Shown piece by piece: positions 45,461 through 54,496 of a stretch of 64,000 nt of DNA. Both the position numbers and the translations under genes were made by a program. The DNA is taken from contig CAVYGS010000005.1 in the NCBI GenBank assembly GCA_963768185.1, positions 186,001 to 250,000 on the forward strand. The letters run 5' to 3'. Each line of letters opens with the position of its first letter. Position 1 is the first letter of the stretch. A model generated the notes under the pieces. That model was not told the origin of the DNA. It made no database searches and saw only the letters and a list, made by a program, of their open reading frames with translations. Source of the DNA: Palsa-461 sp963768185. Lineage in GTDB: Bacteria > Actinomycetota > Acidimicrobiia > Acidimicrobiales > RAAP-2.

Positions 45461-45910
45461 TCAGCCTCGCGGCACGGCCCGCCCGCGGGCAACCCGGCGC
45501 AGTCGGGTCCCCTCGGGCCCCTCGCCGGGAACCACCGCCTCCGCCTCGATCTCCACCCGCCAGCGGGGGTCGAGCAGGCCGGCGACCACCACCATCGTGG
45601 CCGCCGGCCGCACGCCGGCGAACAGCTCGGCATGGGCCGCGCCGACCGCATCGGCGTCTCCGGGATCGCAGATGTACATCCGGGTCCGGACGACGTGGGA
45701 CGGTTCAGCTCCGAGCTCGCGCAGCGCGCCGACGATGATCTCCAGGCACCGGCGGGCCTGAGCCAACGGGTCGTCGGGACACGAGCCGTCGGGCCACACC
45801 GGCGCGGTCCCCGAGACGACGACGCGCTCACCGACCCGCAGCGCGCGGCTGAAGCCGATCCTCGACTCGAAGGGGGAACCCGAGGCGGCGCGGCGGCGGT
45901 CTGCCGTCAC
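45461..45910 (-). CDS. RidA/YjgF-family protein
   Basis: A 149-residue member of the RidA family of imine or enamine deaminases and related proteins. It shows IGFSRALRVGERVVVSGTAP, QARRCLEIIVGALRELGA, VVRTRMYICDPGDADAV with the family Arg, and VVVAGLLDPRWRVEIEAEAV. The GTG at 45910 overlaps the enoyl-CoA hydratase stop (GTGA). The tail after residue 130 is basic. The substrate is unknown. Pairing with an enoyl-CoA hydratase suggests a catabolic context. Confidence 0.85.
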   Translation of the reverse strand: MTADRRRAASGSPFESRIGFSRALRVGERVVVSGTAPVWPDGSCPDDPLAQARRCLEIIVGALRELGAEPSHVVRTRMYICDPGDADAVGAAHAELFAGVRPAATMVVVAGLLDPRWRVEIEAEAVVPGEGPEGTRLRRVARGRAVPRG

Positions 45911-46666
45911 GACCCCTTGAACTGTGGCTCGCGCCGCTCGCTCGAGGCGCGGACGCCCTCGGCGAAGTCCGCCGTCACGCGCAGCCGGTTCTGCTCGTCG
46001 CGCTCCCGGTCGGGTCGCGTCGCGGATCCGCTCGGGCAGCCCGCGTCGCATCGTCGAGCGGATCGCGCGTACCGACAGCGGGGCGGCTGCCGCAAGCTCG
46101 CCGGCCATCGCGTGCGCCTCCGAGCGGATGGCGTCGGTGGTCTCCACGAGTCGGTCGCAGAGTCCGAGCGCGTGCGCCTCTTCGCCGCCGATGCGGCGCC
46201 CGGTATAGAGGAGCCAGGTGGCCGCCTGGTGTCCGACCACCTCGGGGAGGGTCACGCTGAGACCGAAGCCGTGGTGGAACCCGAGCCGCGAGAAGTTGGC
46301 CGAGAACCTGCTCTCGGGGCTGGCGACGCGGAAGTCCGCCGAGAGCGCGAGGCCAAGGCCCCCGCCGATGGCCGCCCCGCCCACCGCCGCGACGACCGGC
46401 AGCTCGGCCGAGAACAGCCGCACGGCCTGGTCGTAGAGGTCCCCGACGGTCCGCTCGGTGCCGCTGGTCAGATCGGCGCCCGCGCAGAAGTGCCGCCCCT
46501 CGGCGCAGAGCACGATCGCCCGACAGTCACCGCGTTGGAGCTCCTCGTACGCGTCCGCGAGGGCGGCCACGAGGGCGACATCGAAGAAATTGTTGGGCGG
46601 TCGGTGGACCTCGACGCTCGCGACATGGTCGTCGCCGAGCTCCACGGTCACATCAGGCATCGGCAT
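45907..46666 (-). CDS. Enoyl-CoA hydratase/isomerase, one frameshift
   Basis: A crotonase-fold enzyme acting on acyl-CoA. VLCAEGRHFCAGADLTSG and AVGGAAIGGGLGLALSADFR supply the two oxyanion-hole peptides, and FSRLGFHHGFGLSVTLPEVVG is the catalytic-loop region. The C-terminal tail is shifted: one extra base in the GGG run at 46012-46014 separates LPERIRDAT from DRERDEQNRL and ADFAEGVRASSERREPQFKGS-type sequence, which ends at a TGA overlapping RidA. The corrected protein has about 252 residues, typical for the family. The exact substrate is unknown. Confidence 0.86.
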
Positions 46667-46723
46667 CCTCTCTCGGCATCGGCAACGATCGCGGCGGCGA
46701 CCCTAGTGCTGTGACCGCTCAGC

Positions 46724-46742
46724 TTCGCCCGTTTTGGGCGAA
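46724..46742 (-). other. Hairpin downstream of tnpB (IS end, omega RNA or terminator)
   Basis: The stem TTCGCCC/GGGCGAA is seven base pairs with a five-base loop, 17 bases past the tnpB stop. Elements of the IS200/IS605 type carry such imperfect palindromes at their ends, and TnpB guide RNAs run through this 3' region. It may equally be a simple terminator. No boundary or target site could be fixed. Confidence 0.4.
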
Positions 46743-46758
46743 GGTTTGCGGTTCCTCG

Positions 46759-48164
46759 CTAGAGGCGCGGTTGCCCTCTGGCGAGCGACTCCCCGTCGAT
46801 CTCCCTCAGGACATCGGCAGGGCGGGCCACAGCCGGCCAGGGACCCGCGGTGCGGCCACGTCTCGACATGGCCACCCGTCGTGGGTCACGCCGGGCACGG
46901 CCAGGCAGATGCCGGCCGGCTCGACGGTGCGTGATCACCAACCCAGACGGGTCGATGACGATGCCACCCCGAGGAGATCTCGAGGCGATGTTGGCCGGGC
47001 CCACCACGTCGCGGTGGGCCCGGAGATCACAGTGACCGCAGGCAAAGCCGCGTCCCTTGGGCTTTGGGACGCGGGCGCCGCGGCGCGGGCAGGTCGAAGA
47101 GGTGCCGCGCTCGTCGACGAGGACCACGGCGATGCCGGCCAGCTCCGCCCGGTCGCTGAGCGCCGAGATGAGCCGGCCCACCCTCCAGTCGCGCACCGCG
47201 AGGTTCTGGCGCGCACCTGCGTCCCGCTCCAGCAGTCCTCTCGGGTCCCCCACCACCAAGGTGCCGATGCGCTGCGCCTTGGCATGGGTCACCACCTCGC
47301 GGGCCGCCTCGTAGCGGGCCTGGTCGAGACGCCGCCGGTGACGTGCCTCGAGGATCTTGGTGCGCGCCCGGTACTTGCGCCAGCGACGCGAACCGCGTTG
47401 GCCGCGGCCGGGGCGCGGCGGGAGGTGGCCCGCTTCCGTGCCTTGGATTCGGCCAGGTGCAGGCGGGACTCGGCCCGCATCGCCCGACCCGAGACCACCA
47501 GGGCCCGCTCGGGGTCGGCCAGGACGTAGGGGTGGATGATGCCCAGGTCCACCCCGGCCACCTTCCGTGGGTCAGGGGCTGCTCCCTCTTCGTAGGTGCC
47601 AAGCGGCACCTCGGCGCACACGTCGACGTAGAGGCGACGTCCCTCGGCGAGCAGCGTCACCGAGCGGACCGACTCGGCTTCGTAGGGCACCGCTCTGGTG
47701 AGCCTGAGCCCCAACGGTTCGTTCCCTCGGGCCGTCGGCAAGCTGAGCCGCTTTTCCTCGAGGCTGAACGTGCCGGCGTAGTCGCGCGAGGGCATCAGTG
47801 CCCGCTTGCGGCGCGGGGAGTGCGCCGTCAGGTCGCCTTCTTTGCGCCGCTTGGCCGCCGACATCCACGAGTCCGAGTACCGGCGCAAGATGGACCGGGC
47901 TCCCGTCGTTGAAAGCTCGCCGAAGCACCCCGGTCCCGCCGAAGAGAGCTCACGGCACAGCGCCTGGTAGTTGACGACCTCGGGTGCGCCTCGTCGCCGG
48001 CGATGCTCGTTGAACTCCAGCACGGTCGCCCAGAGGTCACCACCGGAGCGCAACAGTGCCAAGCAGCGCCGTCGCTGCGCCGGCGTCGTGCGCAGCTCGA
48101 TCCGGGCGCTGCGGAAGACGACCGGTGGAGCATCGAGAGGACGTTGGCGAGGCACGAAAGCCAT
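46759..48164 (-). CDS. tnpB: TnpB-like RNA-guided nuclease / IS605 OrfB, one frameshift
   Basis: A TnpB of about 468 residues after correction. The N-terminal region opens RSARIELRTTPAQRRRCLALL. The RuvC-I Asp is in VAGVDLGIIHPYVLADP. After one indel near 47415-47425 the frame continues RYEAAREVVTHAKAQRIGT, GDPRGLLERDAGARQN, the RuvC-II Glu in VLVDERGTSSTCP, and the RuvC-III Asp in AHRDVVGPANIASR. The zinc finger is imperfect: the first pair reads CPRRG, so one Cys is replaced by Arg, while the second pair CGHC is intact. No TnpA transposase gene is next to it. It is probably a solitary, possibly decaying element between an acyl-CoA dehydrogenase and an enoyl-CoA hydratase gene. Confidence 0.85.
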
Positions 48165-48204
48165 CGTGCCCGGGCGGTGTAACAGGGCAGAGGTTTGTGG
48201 TCAG

Positions 48205-48219
48205 GGCACCGGGGGTGCC
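48205..48219 (-). terminator. Hairpin between acyl-CoA dehydrogenase and tnpB genes
   Basis: A six-base-pair stem GGCACC/GGTGCC with a three-base loop lies 26 bases past the acyl-CoA dehydrogenase stop and 41 bases upstream of the tnpB start. It may be the terminator of the dehydrogenase gene or part of the left end of the tnpB element. Confidence 0.4.
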
Positions 48220-48244
48220 ATGGCCGATCGACCCCACGGCGCGC

Positions 48245-49507
48245 TCAGACGCGCGGCGCGTTGGTCCGCACCTCGCGGAAGGGCAGCTGCGAGTCTGTCG
48301 ACGGCTCGCGGGGCAGGCCGAGGGCGCGCTCGCCGACGATGTTGTGCTGGATCTCGTCGGTGCCCCCCGCGATCGAGCCCCCCGGCACCGACACGAGGAT
48401 CTCCGCGATGACGCCCCCGCGCAGCGAGTCGGGACCGGTGAGCATGCCCGCCGCGCCAGCCATGGAGCCGTGCGCCCGCGACGACCGGCGCGCGATGTCG
48501 CTGCCGGCCAGCTTCGCCACCGAGCCCTCGGGGCCGGGCGTCCGTCCGGCGGCCCGGGCGGCGCGAGTCCGCTCCACGTTCCAGGTCGCGACGCGTTGGC
48601 GCGCCACCACGTCGGCCACGAGCTGGCGATCGATCGCGGAGGCACCGATCCCCTGGGCGATCACCGGCAGCAGGTCGGCGCGGCCCGCCCGCTGCGGATA
48701 CCACGCGTAGGTGCGGGCGTGTTCTGTGGCTTCCTCCAACGCCTCGCGCGCGGTGCGACCGGGTGGCCACCCCTCGGTGGCGACGAGACGCACACCGCCG
48801 AGGCCGCGTTCGTGGGCCAGCGTCGTGAGCGCGGCGGCCCAACCGTCGTTGACCTCGCCGACCACGTTGTCCGCCGGCACCCGCGCGTCGGTGAAGAAGA
48901 CCTCGTTGAACGACGCGTGGCCATTCATCTGGCGCAGCGGCCGGACCTCTACGCCCGCCTGGTCCATCGGGAGGATGAAGTAGGTGATGCCGCGGTGCTT
49001 GGGCGCGTCCCAGTTGGTGCGCGCCAGCAGCATCCCGTACGCGGCGGTCCTCGCTCCGGTCGTCCAGACCTTCTGTCCGTTCACGACCCATTCGTCACCG
49101 TCGCGCTCGGCCCGCGTCGTCAACCCGGCCAGGTCCGAACCGTTCCCCGGCTCCGAGAACAACTGGCACCAGCGGTCCTCCCCAGTCAGGATCCGGCGCA
49201 CCAGGCGTCGCTTGAGCTCGTCGGAGCCGTGCGCGAGCAGGGTCGGCGCGGCGAGGTTCATCCCCGAACCGATCGGCGGCCCGACGGCGCCGAAGGACTG
49301 GCGCTCGGCGTCGGCCTCCCGGGCCAGCTCGGCACCGAGGTCCCGGCCGAACCACTGGCGCGGCCAGCCCGGCGATGCCCAACCGGAGTCCGCGAGCATC
49401 CCGCGCCACTCGACGAGCGCGCGCTCGGGGTCCCAGTGTCCCTCAAGCCACTCGCGTATCTCGACCCGGACCTCCGCCGGGGTTGGCGCGGCACCGCTCA
49501 TCGGCAC
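48245..49507 (-). CDS. Acyl-CoA dehydrogenase family flavoprotein
   Basis: A 420-residue FAD enzyme that oxidises acyl-CoA or related thioesters. The flavin-contact stretch LFSEPGNGSDLAGLTTRAER and NGQKVWTTGARTAAYGMLLA are typical, as is MNGHASFNEVFFTDARVPAD. The C-terminal domain has GGSIAGGTDEIQHNIVGERA, near the position of the catalytic base. It resembles the actinobacterial FadE group that acts on steroid or branched acyl-CoA, but the substrate cannot be told. The start at 49507 or the ATG two codons later are both possible. Confidence 0.9.
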   Translation of the reverse strand: MPMSGAAPTPAEVRVEIREWLEGHWDPERALVEWRGMLADSGWASPGWPRQWFGRDLGAELAREADAERQSFGAVGPPIGSGMNLAAPTLLAHGSDELKRRLVRRILTGEDRWCQLFSEPGNGSDLAGLTTRAERDGDEWVVNGQKVWTTGARTAAYGMLLARTNWDAPKHRGITYFILPMDQAGVEVRPLRQMNGHASFNEVFFTDARVPADNVVGEVNDGWAAALTTLAHERGLGGVRLVATEGWPPGRTAREALEEATEHARTYAWYPQRAGRADLLPVIAQGIGASAIDRQLVADVVARQRVATWNVERTRAARAAGRTPGPEGSVAKLAGSDIARRSSRAHGSMAGAAGMLTGPDSLRGGVIAEILVSVPGGSIAGGTDEIQHNIVGERALGLPREPSTDSQLPFREVRTNAPRV

Positions 49508-49546
49508 TCCATCGGTCGGGCGCCGGCGGCCCGGACCCAGGCCAGG

Positions 49547-49966
49547 CTACGTCTCGCGCCCCTCTTCGCCGGCCGACGACAGGTCGTAACCGATGGCCCA
49601 GTCGCGCTCGGGGACGTCCCACGAGACGTCGTGCGGGCGATCGACCACGACCAACACCGCGGCGACGTGCGGCATGCCCCCGTGCCAGTGCCACTCCCCC
49701 GGGCCCACGATGACGGTCTCGCCGCGTCCGACGACGACCCGGTCGTTCTCGTCGGCGACGACGGCCTCGCCGGCGACCATGTGGATCAGGCGGCCCGAAC
49801 TCGAGACGTGCGGACGCGACCGGGCCCCCGGTTCCAGCCGGACGAACCGCACTTCGAGCCCGTCGCCCAAGCCCGCCGAGAGCGACTGGACCTGCGCTTT
49901 CCCCACGTAGGCGAGAGGCGCGAGCGCCTCCAACCCGGACGCCTCGGGGCCACCAATGACCTCCAT
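49547..49966 (-). CDS. Cupin-domain protein
   Basis: A 139-residue single-domain cupin. The first motif region is ARSRPHVSSSGRLIHMVAGEAVV and the second is VIVGPGEWHWHGGMPHVAAV, where several His could bind a metal. The ATG at 49966 was chosen; the longer open sequence upstream overlaps the divergent HAD gene. Function unknown; the fold alone does not tell enzyme from binding protein. Confidence 0.8.
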   Translation of the reverse strand: MEVIGGPEASGLEALAPLAYVGKAQVQSLSAGLGDGLEVRFVRLEPGARSRPHVSSSGRLIHMVAGEAVVADENDRVVVGRGETVIVGPGEWHWHGGMPHVAAVLVVVDRPHDVSWDVPERDWAIGYDLSSAGEEGRET

Positions 49967-50030
49967 CGACCTCGCCACCTTTCCGTCAGCACGCTTTGGC
50001 CGAAGGCGTCGGGCATGGGAGAGTCGGGCG

Positions 50031-50765
50031 ATGCCCGCCCCCCCGTGCCAGGCGCTCGTCTTCGACGTATTCGGAACGGTTGTCGACTGGCGAACTTGTG
50101 TGACGAGTGAGGCAAGGGTGCTCGCCGGGCCACGGGGGTCGGGCGTGGCCTGGGGCGATTTCGCCGATGCCTGGCGGCGCGAGGGATACCTGGTCCCCAT
50201 CGCCGAGATCGTGACCGGCAAGCGGCCCTATGCCGACGTCGAAGGGCTCCTCGGTCGGACCCTGGACGAACTCCTGCTCCGCCACAAGGTCGCGCTCGGA
50301 CCCGCCGAGGTGGCGCACCTCGCCCGGGTGTGGCGCCGGCTCGACCCGTGGCCCGATGCGATCACCGGGCTCGAGCGCCTACGCCTCGACCATCTGATCG
50401 CGCCCCTCTCCAATGGCAGCTTCGCCCTGTTGACCGAGATGGCCAAACGGGCGGGGCTCCCATGGGACTGCGTCATCTCCAGCGAGCTGTTCGAGACGTA
50501 CAAGCCAGACCGGCGCGCCTACCTCGGGGCGGCCCGTCTTTTGGACCTGGCACCCTCCGACATCATGCTGGTCGCCGCCCACGTGTCCGACCTGCGGGCC
50601 GCCGCCGCCTGCGGGTTCCGGACCGCGTATGTGCCACGGCCGCTCGAGTGGGGACCCGACGCAGCGCCCCCCGCCGAGCCCGACCCCACCTTCGATGTCG
50701 TCGCAGCCGACTTCGACGCGCTGGCCGATCAGCTCGCTGCGAGGCCAACCGGGGGCCGAGCGTGA
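50031..50765 (+). CDS. HAD-superfamily hydrolase, haloacid dehalogenase type II
   Basis: A 244-residue HAD hydrolase. Motif I is VFDVFGTVVDWR, with the nucleophile Asp. Motif II is APLSNGSFALL, with the Ser/Asn typical of L-2-haloacid dehalogenases. Motif III holds the Lys in ETYKPDRRAYLGAARLL, and motif IV is IMLVAAHVSDLRAAAACGF. It may dehalogenate 2-haloacids or hydrolyse a phosphate. The ATG at 50031 follows the divergent cupin gene by 64 bases. The stop overlaps the next GTG by four bases. Confidence 0.87.
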   Translation: MPAPPCQALVFDVFGTVVDWRTCVTSEARVLAGPRGSGVAWGDFADAWRREGYLVPIAEIVTGKRPYADVEGLLGRTLDELLLRHKVALGPAEVAHLARVWRRLDPWPDAITGLERLRLDHLIAPLSNGSFALLTEMAKRAGLPWDCVISSELFETYKPDRRAYLGAARLLDLAPSDIMLVAAHVSDLRAAAACGFRTAYVPRPLEWGPDAAPPAEPDPTFDVVAADFDALADQLAARPTGGRA

Positions 50766-51142
50766 GCGTCCGACCCACGAGCGCCGAACGCGAGTTCCTC
50801 GACCATCAGCCGCTCGGTCGCTTGGCCACGGTCGACGAAAGGGGACGACCACACGTCGTGCCGGTCGGCTTCACCTACAACGAAGTCACCAACACCATCG
50901 ACATCGGTGGGTTCCACATGTCGGCTACGGCCAAGTTCCGCCATGTGCGCGACAGCGGCGTCGCCGCCTTCGTCGTCGACGAGGTGCTGGAGCCGTGGCG
51001 ACCTCGCGGCATCGAGATCCGAGGCCGCGCCGAGGCCCTCGACACGGCCGCCGACGCCGAGACCGGGCTGATCCGCCTCCACCTCGACCGGGTCCGCTCG
51101 TGGGGCGAGGGCCTGACACCGGCGAGCGGCGACGGCCGCTGA
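50762..51142 (+). CDS. PPOX-class F420/FMN-dependent oxidoreductase-like protein
   Basis: A 126-residue split-barrel protein of the pyridoxamine 5'-phosphate oxidase-like superfamily. It shows EREFLDHQPLGRLATVDERG, PHVVPVGFTYNEVTNTIDIG and KFRHVRDSGVAAFVVDEVL, and ends IRLHLDRVRSWGEGLTPASG. Members bind F420 or FMN in actinobacteria. GTG start overlapping the HAD gene stop (GTGA), so translation is coupled. The cofactor and substrate are not determined by sequence alone. Confidence 0.85.
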   Translation: MSVRPTSAEREFLDHQPLGRLATVDERGRPHVVPVGFTYNEVTNTIDIGGFHMSATAKFRHVRDSGVAAFVVDEVLEPWRPRGIEIRGRAEALDTAADAETGLIRLHLDRVRSWGEGLTPASGDGR

Positions 51143-51150
51143 TCGCCCAA

Positions 51151-51750
51151 TCAACCCTCAGCCCTGGCGCGCCGCTCCCCGTAGCGGTCCCAGTAGGTCG
51201 TTTCCTCGACCGGGCGACGCTGGGCCTCGCCCCAGCGTCCGAGCGGATAGCCGAGCGGGATCATGGCCCAGGTGTACACGTCCTCGGGGATGTCCAAGAC
51301 CGCCTTGACCTCGACCTCCTTCAGGCGATGCACGGTCGTCAGCGCGGTCCCGAGCCCGAGCTCGCGCGCCGCGAGGAACAGGTTCTGGCACGCCGGGTAG
51401 ATCGACGCCGGGTCCTGCGTGCGCGAGCACGGGAGCACGATGACCGGGGCCTCGCCCATGTGGGCCGCAAGGTGGTCGGCCGACACCAGGATCGCCGACG
51501 GCGCCTGGTCGCCCTGGGCGTCGACGTAGACCTGGCGGACCGAGTTCCACGCCTCGCCGTAGAGGCGGCCGATCCTCGCCCGCCGATCGGGGTCTCGCAC
51601 GACCAGCCACCGGGCCACCTGCCGGTTCCCTCCTGACGGCGCCTTGGTGGCCGCCTCGAGGATGCGCCAGAGGTCCTCGTCGGACACCGGGCGGTCGGGG
51701 TCGAGCCGACGCATGGCGCGGGTGGTGCGGATCGCTTCGCTGAGTTCCAT
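51151..51750 (-). CDS. Nitroreductase family protein
   Basis: A 199-residue FMN-dependent nitroreductase-like protein. The N-terminal FMN loop is AIRTTRAMRRLDPDRPV and the middle has ATKAPSGGNRQVARWLVV. It continues IYPACQNLFLAARELGLGTAL and AMIPLGYPLGRWGEAQRRPVEE at the end. The ATG at 51750 is selected because the family opens with this element. It converges with the PPOX gene, eight bases between the stops. Confidence 0.9.
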   Translation of the reverse strand: MELSEAIRTTRAMRRLDPDRPVSDEDLWRILEAATKAPSGGNRQVARWLVVRDPDRRARIGRLYGEAWNSVRQVYVDAQGDQAPSAILVSADHLAAHMGEAPVIVLPCSRTQDPASIYPACQNLFLAARELGLGTALTTVHRLKEVEVKAVLDIPEDVYTWAMIPLGYPLGRWGEAQRRPVEETTYWDRYGERRARAEG

Positions 51751-51835
51751 CGGCCGGGCATAGCACGCCGCTCGACGCGGGCGCCCGGATGACGCAGCGC
51801 TTGCATTGCCTCGGCCGGTCCACAAGCATCGCGGC

Positions 51836-52886
51836 GTGACCACGGGAGACGGCCCCCGGCCGGTGCAGCTGCGCGACGTTCGCGGCAGCGGCCGGCGTCT
51901 CGATCTCGACCGCCTCCCGGGTGCTCACGGGATCGGGCCGATGCTCGCCGGCAGCCCGGCTCGCCGTCGAGACCGCCGCGAAGCAACTCGCCTACGAACC
52001 CAACAAGATCGCCCGGGCGCTGCGGGCCCAGAGCACGCGCAGCGTCGGCATGACGGTGCCGTGGCTGCGAAACCCCTTCTACGCCGAGCTCGTCGAGGCA
52101 GTCGACGTCTTCTTGCAGCGCGTCGGCCTCGACCTCGTCCTGGCCGATGCCAGAGGGTCCTGGGAGGACGAGGCGCGCCGGGTGCACTCACTCGTCTCGC
52201 GCCGGGTGGACGGGCTCATCGTCGTCCCGACCGACGGCCAACAGAGCACCGCCGCCCTCACCCAGGCCGGTCGCACGATCCCCGTCGTGCAGCTGGAGTA
52301 CGAGGCCGGCGGCCTCGTCGCCGACTACGTCGGCATCGACAACGCGCTGGGCGTCGAGCTGGTGCTCGACCACCTAGTCGACGCCGGGGCGCGCACGGTG
52401 CGATTCCTCTCCTCGGCCATCTCGAGCTCGGCCAGCCGGACCCGCCTCCAGGCGTTCTGGAAGGGCACCGAGGCGCGGGGACTCCAGTCCGGCGAGCCGG
52501 TCCTCGGGCGCTTCACCGCGAAGTTCGGCAAGCAGGCGGTGCTGCGGATCATCGACGAGGGGCCGATGCCCGACGCCATCGTGTGCGCGTCCGATGTGGT
52601 CGCCCTGGGGGTCATGGGCCAGCTGCGGGCCGAGGGGATCTCGGTCCCCGACGACGTCATGGTGACCGGGTTCGACGACATCGTCTTCGCCGAGCTGTCC
52701 GACCCCTCCCTCACCACGGTCCACCAACCACGGCGGCGCCTGGCCGACATGGCGGTCTCGGCGCTCGTGGCGCGCATCGAGGGCGAACGCGGTGAGCCGA
52801 CGCGGGTGGAGATCCCGCCGCACCTCGTCGTCCGGCGGTCCTCGCTCCGACCACCGCGCATGGTGGAGGCCTCGAGCCCGGCCTGA
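51836..52886 (+). CDS. LacI-family transcriptional regulator, one frameshift
   Basis: A repressor of about 349 residues. The DNA-binding domain reads VQLRDV, then after a one-base extra C near 51881-51884 AAAAGVSISTASRVLTGSGR and EPNKIARALRAQ, which includes the hinge helix. The periplasmic-binding-like domain begins STRSVGMTVPWLRNPFYAEL and has VDGLIVVPTDG, CASDVVALGVMGQLRAEGI and VMVTGFDD. The GTG at 51836 gives an N-terminus of normal length. A later in-frame start at 51921 would lose the DNA-binding domain and was rejected. The effector and targets are unknown; it is divergent from the nitroreductase gene. Confidence 0.88.
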
Positions 52887-52895
52887 CCTGATATC

Positions 52896-53300
52896 TCAGC
52901 GTGTCGCGGTTGGCAGGTCGACGTTCTGCAACCGGAGCCGGCCCTGGGCCACGAGCTTGCCGTCGGAACGCCGGAAGTCGACCTGCCACAGCTGTTGGAC
53001 ACGGCCCTGCTGGATCGGCGTCGCCACCACGTCCAGGCGACCCTCGGACACCGGGCGAAGGAAGTCGGTGGAGTTGTGGGTGCCCACCGCATACTGCCCG
53101 CGATCGCGCACCGCCTCCGAAGCACCGAGCGAACCGGTGCTCTCGACGATCGTGGCGTAGACCCCGCCGTGGGCGACACCGAAGGGCGTGTGGTGCTCCG
53201 GGGTCACCTCGATGTGCCCGGTGACCTGGGTGCCGCTCAGCTCATCGATCTCGAAGCCGAGCGCGCCGAGCCAGCTGCCGAACGCGAAGGGGGCGCTCAC
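52896..53300 (-). CDS. PaaI-type hotdog thioesterase
   Basis: A 134-residue hotdog-fold thioesterase. The signature HTPFGVAHGGVYATIVESTG holds the conserved HGG and the acidic residue of the active helix; STDFLRPVSEGRLDVVA and VDFRRSDGKLVAQGRLRL follow. The GTG at 53300 overlaps the HxlR regulator stop (GTGA), so the two genes are coupled. The acyl-CoA substrate is unknown; small aromatic acyl-CoA is common in the family. Confidence 0.88.
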   Translation of the reverse strand: MSAPFAFGSWLGALGFEIDELSGTQVTGHIEVTPEHHTPFGVAHGGVYATIVESTGSLGASEAVRDRGQYAVGTHNSTDFLRPVSEGRLDVVATPIQQGRVQQLWQVDFRRSDGKLVAQGRLRLQNVDLPTATR

Positions 53301-53761
53301 GCGACGCTCGCGCGCTGGTCGTCGGTCTCGATGCCGCTCACGTCGTGAGGACCGACGGCGGTCCCACACGTCGTGCAGATCCTCCGGTCGTCCAGGTGCC
53401 CGCCGCAGTCTCGGTGGACGACGACGAACCCCGGCGGGCCCTCCATCGCATAGCGCTCGCCCCAGTTCCGCAGCGCCATGAGCACCGGCCACAGGTCGAG
53501 GCCCTTATCGGTCAGGTGGTACTCGAAGCGCTCCGGCCGCTCCTGGTAGCGCACACGGCGCATGACGCCGTCGTGGACGAGGCGCCCCAGGCGATCGGTG
53601 AGCACGGTTCGGGCAAGGCCGAGACGCCGGGTGAAGTCGTCGAAACGCCTCGTCCCCCAGAACGCCTCGCGGATGATGAGCATGGTCCAGCGGTCTCCCA
53701 CGATCTCGAGGGTCTTGGCGACCGGGCAGCGCTGTTGGGACTCATAGCTTCGAGGGAGCAT
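53297..53761 (-). CDS. HxlR-family transcriptional regulator with C-terminal zinc ribbon
   Basis: A 154-residue winged-helix regulator. It shows RCPVAKTLEIVGDRWTMLII with the HxlR N-terminal Cys, then RFDDFTRRLGLARTVLTDRL and FEYHLTDKGLDLWPVL. The last 45 residues add a zinc-ribbon-like tail (HRDCGGHL and RICTTCGTAV). HxlR proteins often sense electrophiles or redox stress by the N-terminal Cys. It is the first gene of a two-gene unit with the thioesterase. Confidence 0.88.
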   Translation of the reverse strand: MLPRSYESQQRCPVAKTLEIVGDRWTMLIIREAFWGTRRFDDFTRRLGLARTVLTDRLGRLVHDGVMRRVRYQERPERFEYHLTDKGLDLWPVLMALRNWGERYAMEGPPGFVVVHRDCGGHLDDRRICTTCGTAVGPHDVSGIETDDQRASVA

Positions 53762-53815
53762 GCGCCGATCCTACATGGTCAGTAGTGTCACCGTACTGAG
53801 GCCGGCTCGCGCCCG

Positions 53816-54460
53816 ATGATGTACCACGACCGATCCGATGCGGGGCGGGTTCTGGCCGAGGCCCTCGGCACCCCCACGGGGTCCCCGGTGATCCTCGGCC
53901 TGCCCCGCGGTGGGGTCGTCGTCGGGGCGGCGGTCGCCCGTCGCCTCGGCCTCGAACTCGACGTCGTCGTGGTGCGCAAGATCGGGGTGCCGTCCCAGCC
54001 GGAGCTGGCCATGGGGGCGCTCGGCGAGGGCGGCGTCCTCGTCGTGCACGACGAGGTCCTCCGGACCGGGCGCGTATCGCCTGGGGCGTTCGAGGCGGCG
54101 CGCCGGGCCGAAGCGGCCGAGCTCGACCGACGCGTCGGCGCGTACCGGGTGCACCGGCCGAGGGTGCCGCTCCGGGGGCGCTCGGTGGTCGTGGTCGACG
54201 ACGGCGTGGCCACCGGCTCCACTGCGCGGGCGGCGTGCCTCGTGGTCCGGGCCGCCGGCGCCCACCACGTGACCCTCGCGGTGCCGGTCGGGCCACCGGA
54301 GTTGGCCCAGCGGTTCACCGACGTTGCCGACGCGGTCGTGTGCCCCGCCACGCCGGCGTCGCTGTTCGCGATCGGCGAGGCGTACGAGGACTTCTCCCCG
54401 ACGAGCGACGAGGAGGTCATCAGGCTCCTGGCCCGGAGCGGCGCCAATCCCCCTCCGTGA
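53816..54460 (+). CDS. Phosphoribosyltransferase-fold protein
   Basis: A 214-residue type I phosphoribosyltransferase. The PRPP-binding loop is SVVVVDDGVATGSTARAACL, with the two acidic residues followed by GVATGST. ILGLPRGGVVVGAAVARRLG near the start is the loop I part. This subgroup is common in actinobacteria, often beside dienelactone hydrolase-like or stress genes, and has no firm substrate. Two adjacent ATG codons are possible starts. The DNA repair gene follows on the same strand after 36 bases. Confidence 0.85.
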   Translation: MMYHDRSDAGRVLAEALGTPTGSPVILGLPRGGVVVGAAVARRLGLELDVVVVRKIGVPSQPELAMGALGEGGVLVVHDEVLRTGRVSPGAFEAARRAEAAELDRRVGAYRVHRPRVPLRGRSVVVVDDGVATGSTARAACLVVRAAGAHHVTLAVPVGPPELAQRFTDVADAVVCPATPASLFAIGEAYEDFSPTSDEEVIRLLARSGANPPP

Positions 54461-54496
54461 GACCGTGTCCGTATCCGTCCAGCCCTGGGGTCCGCG

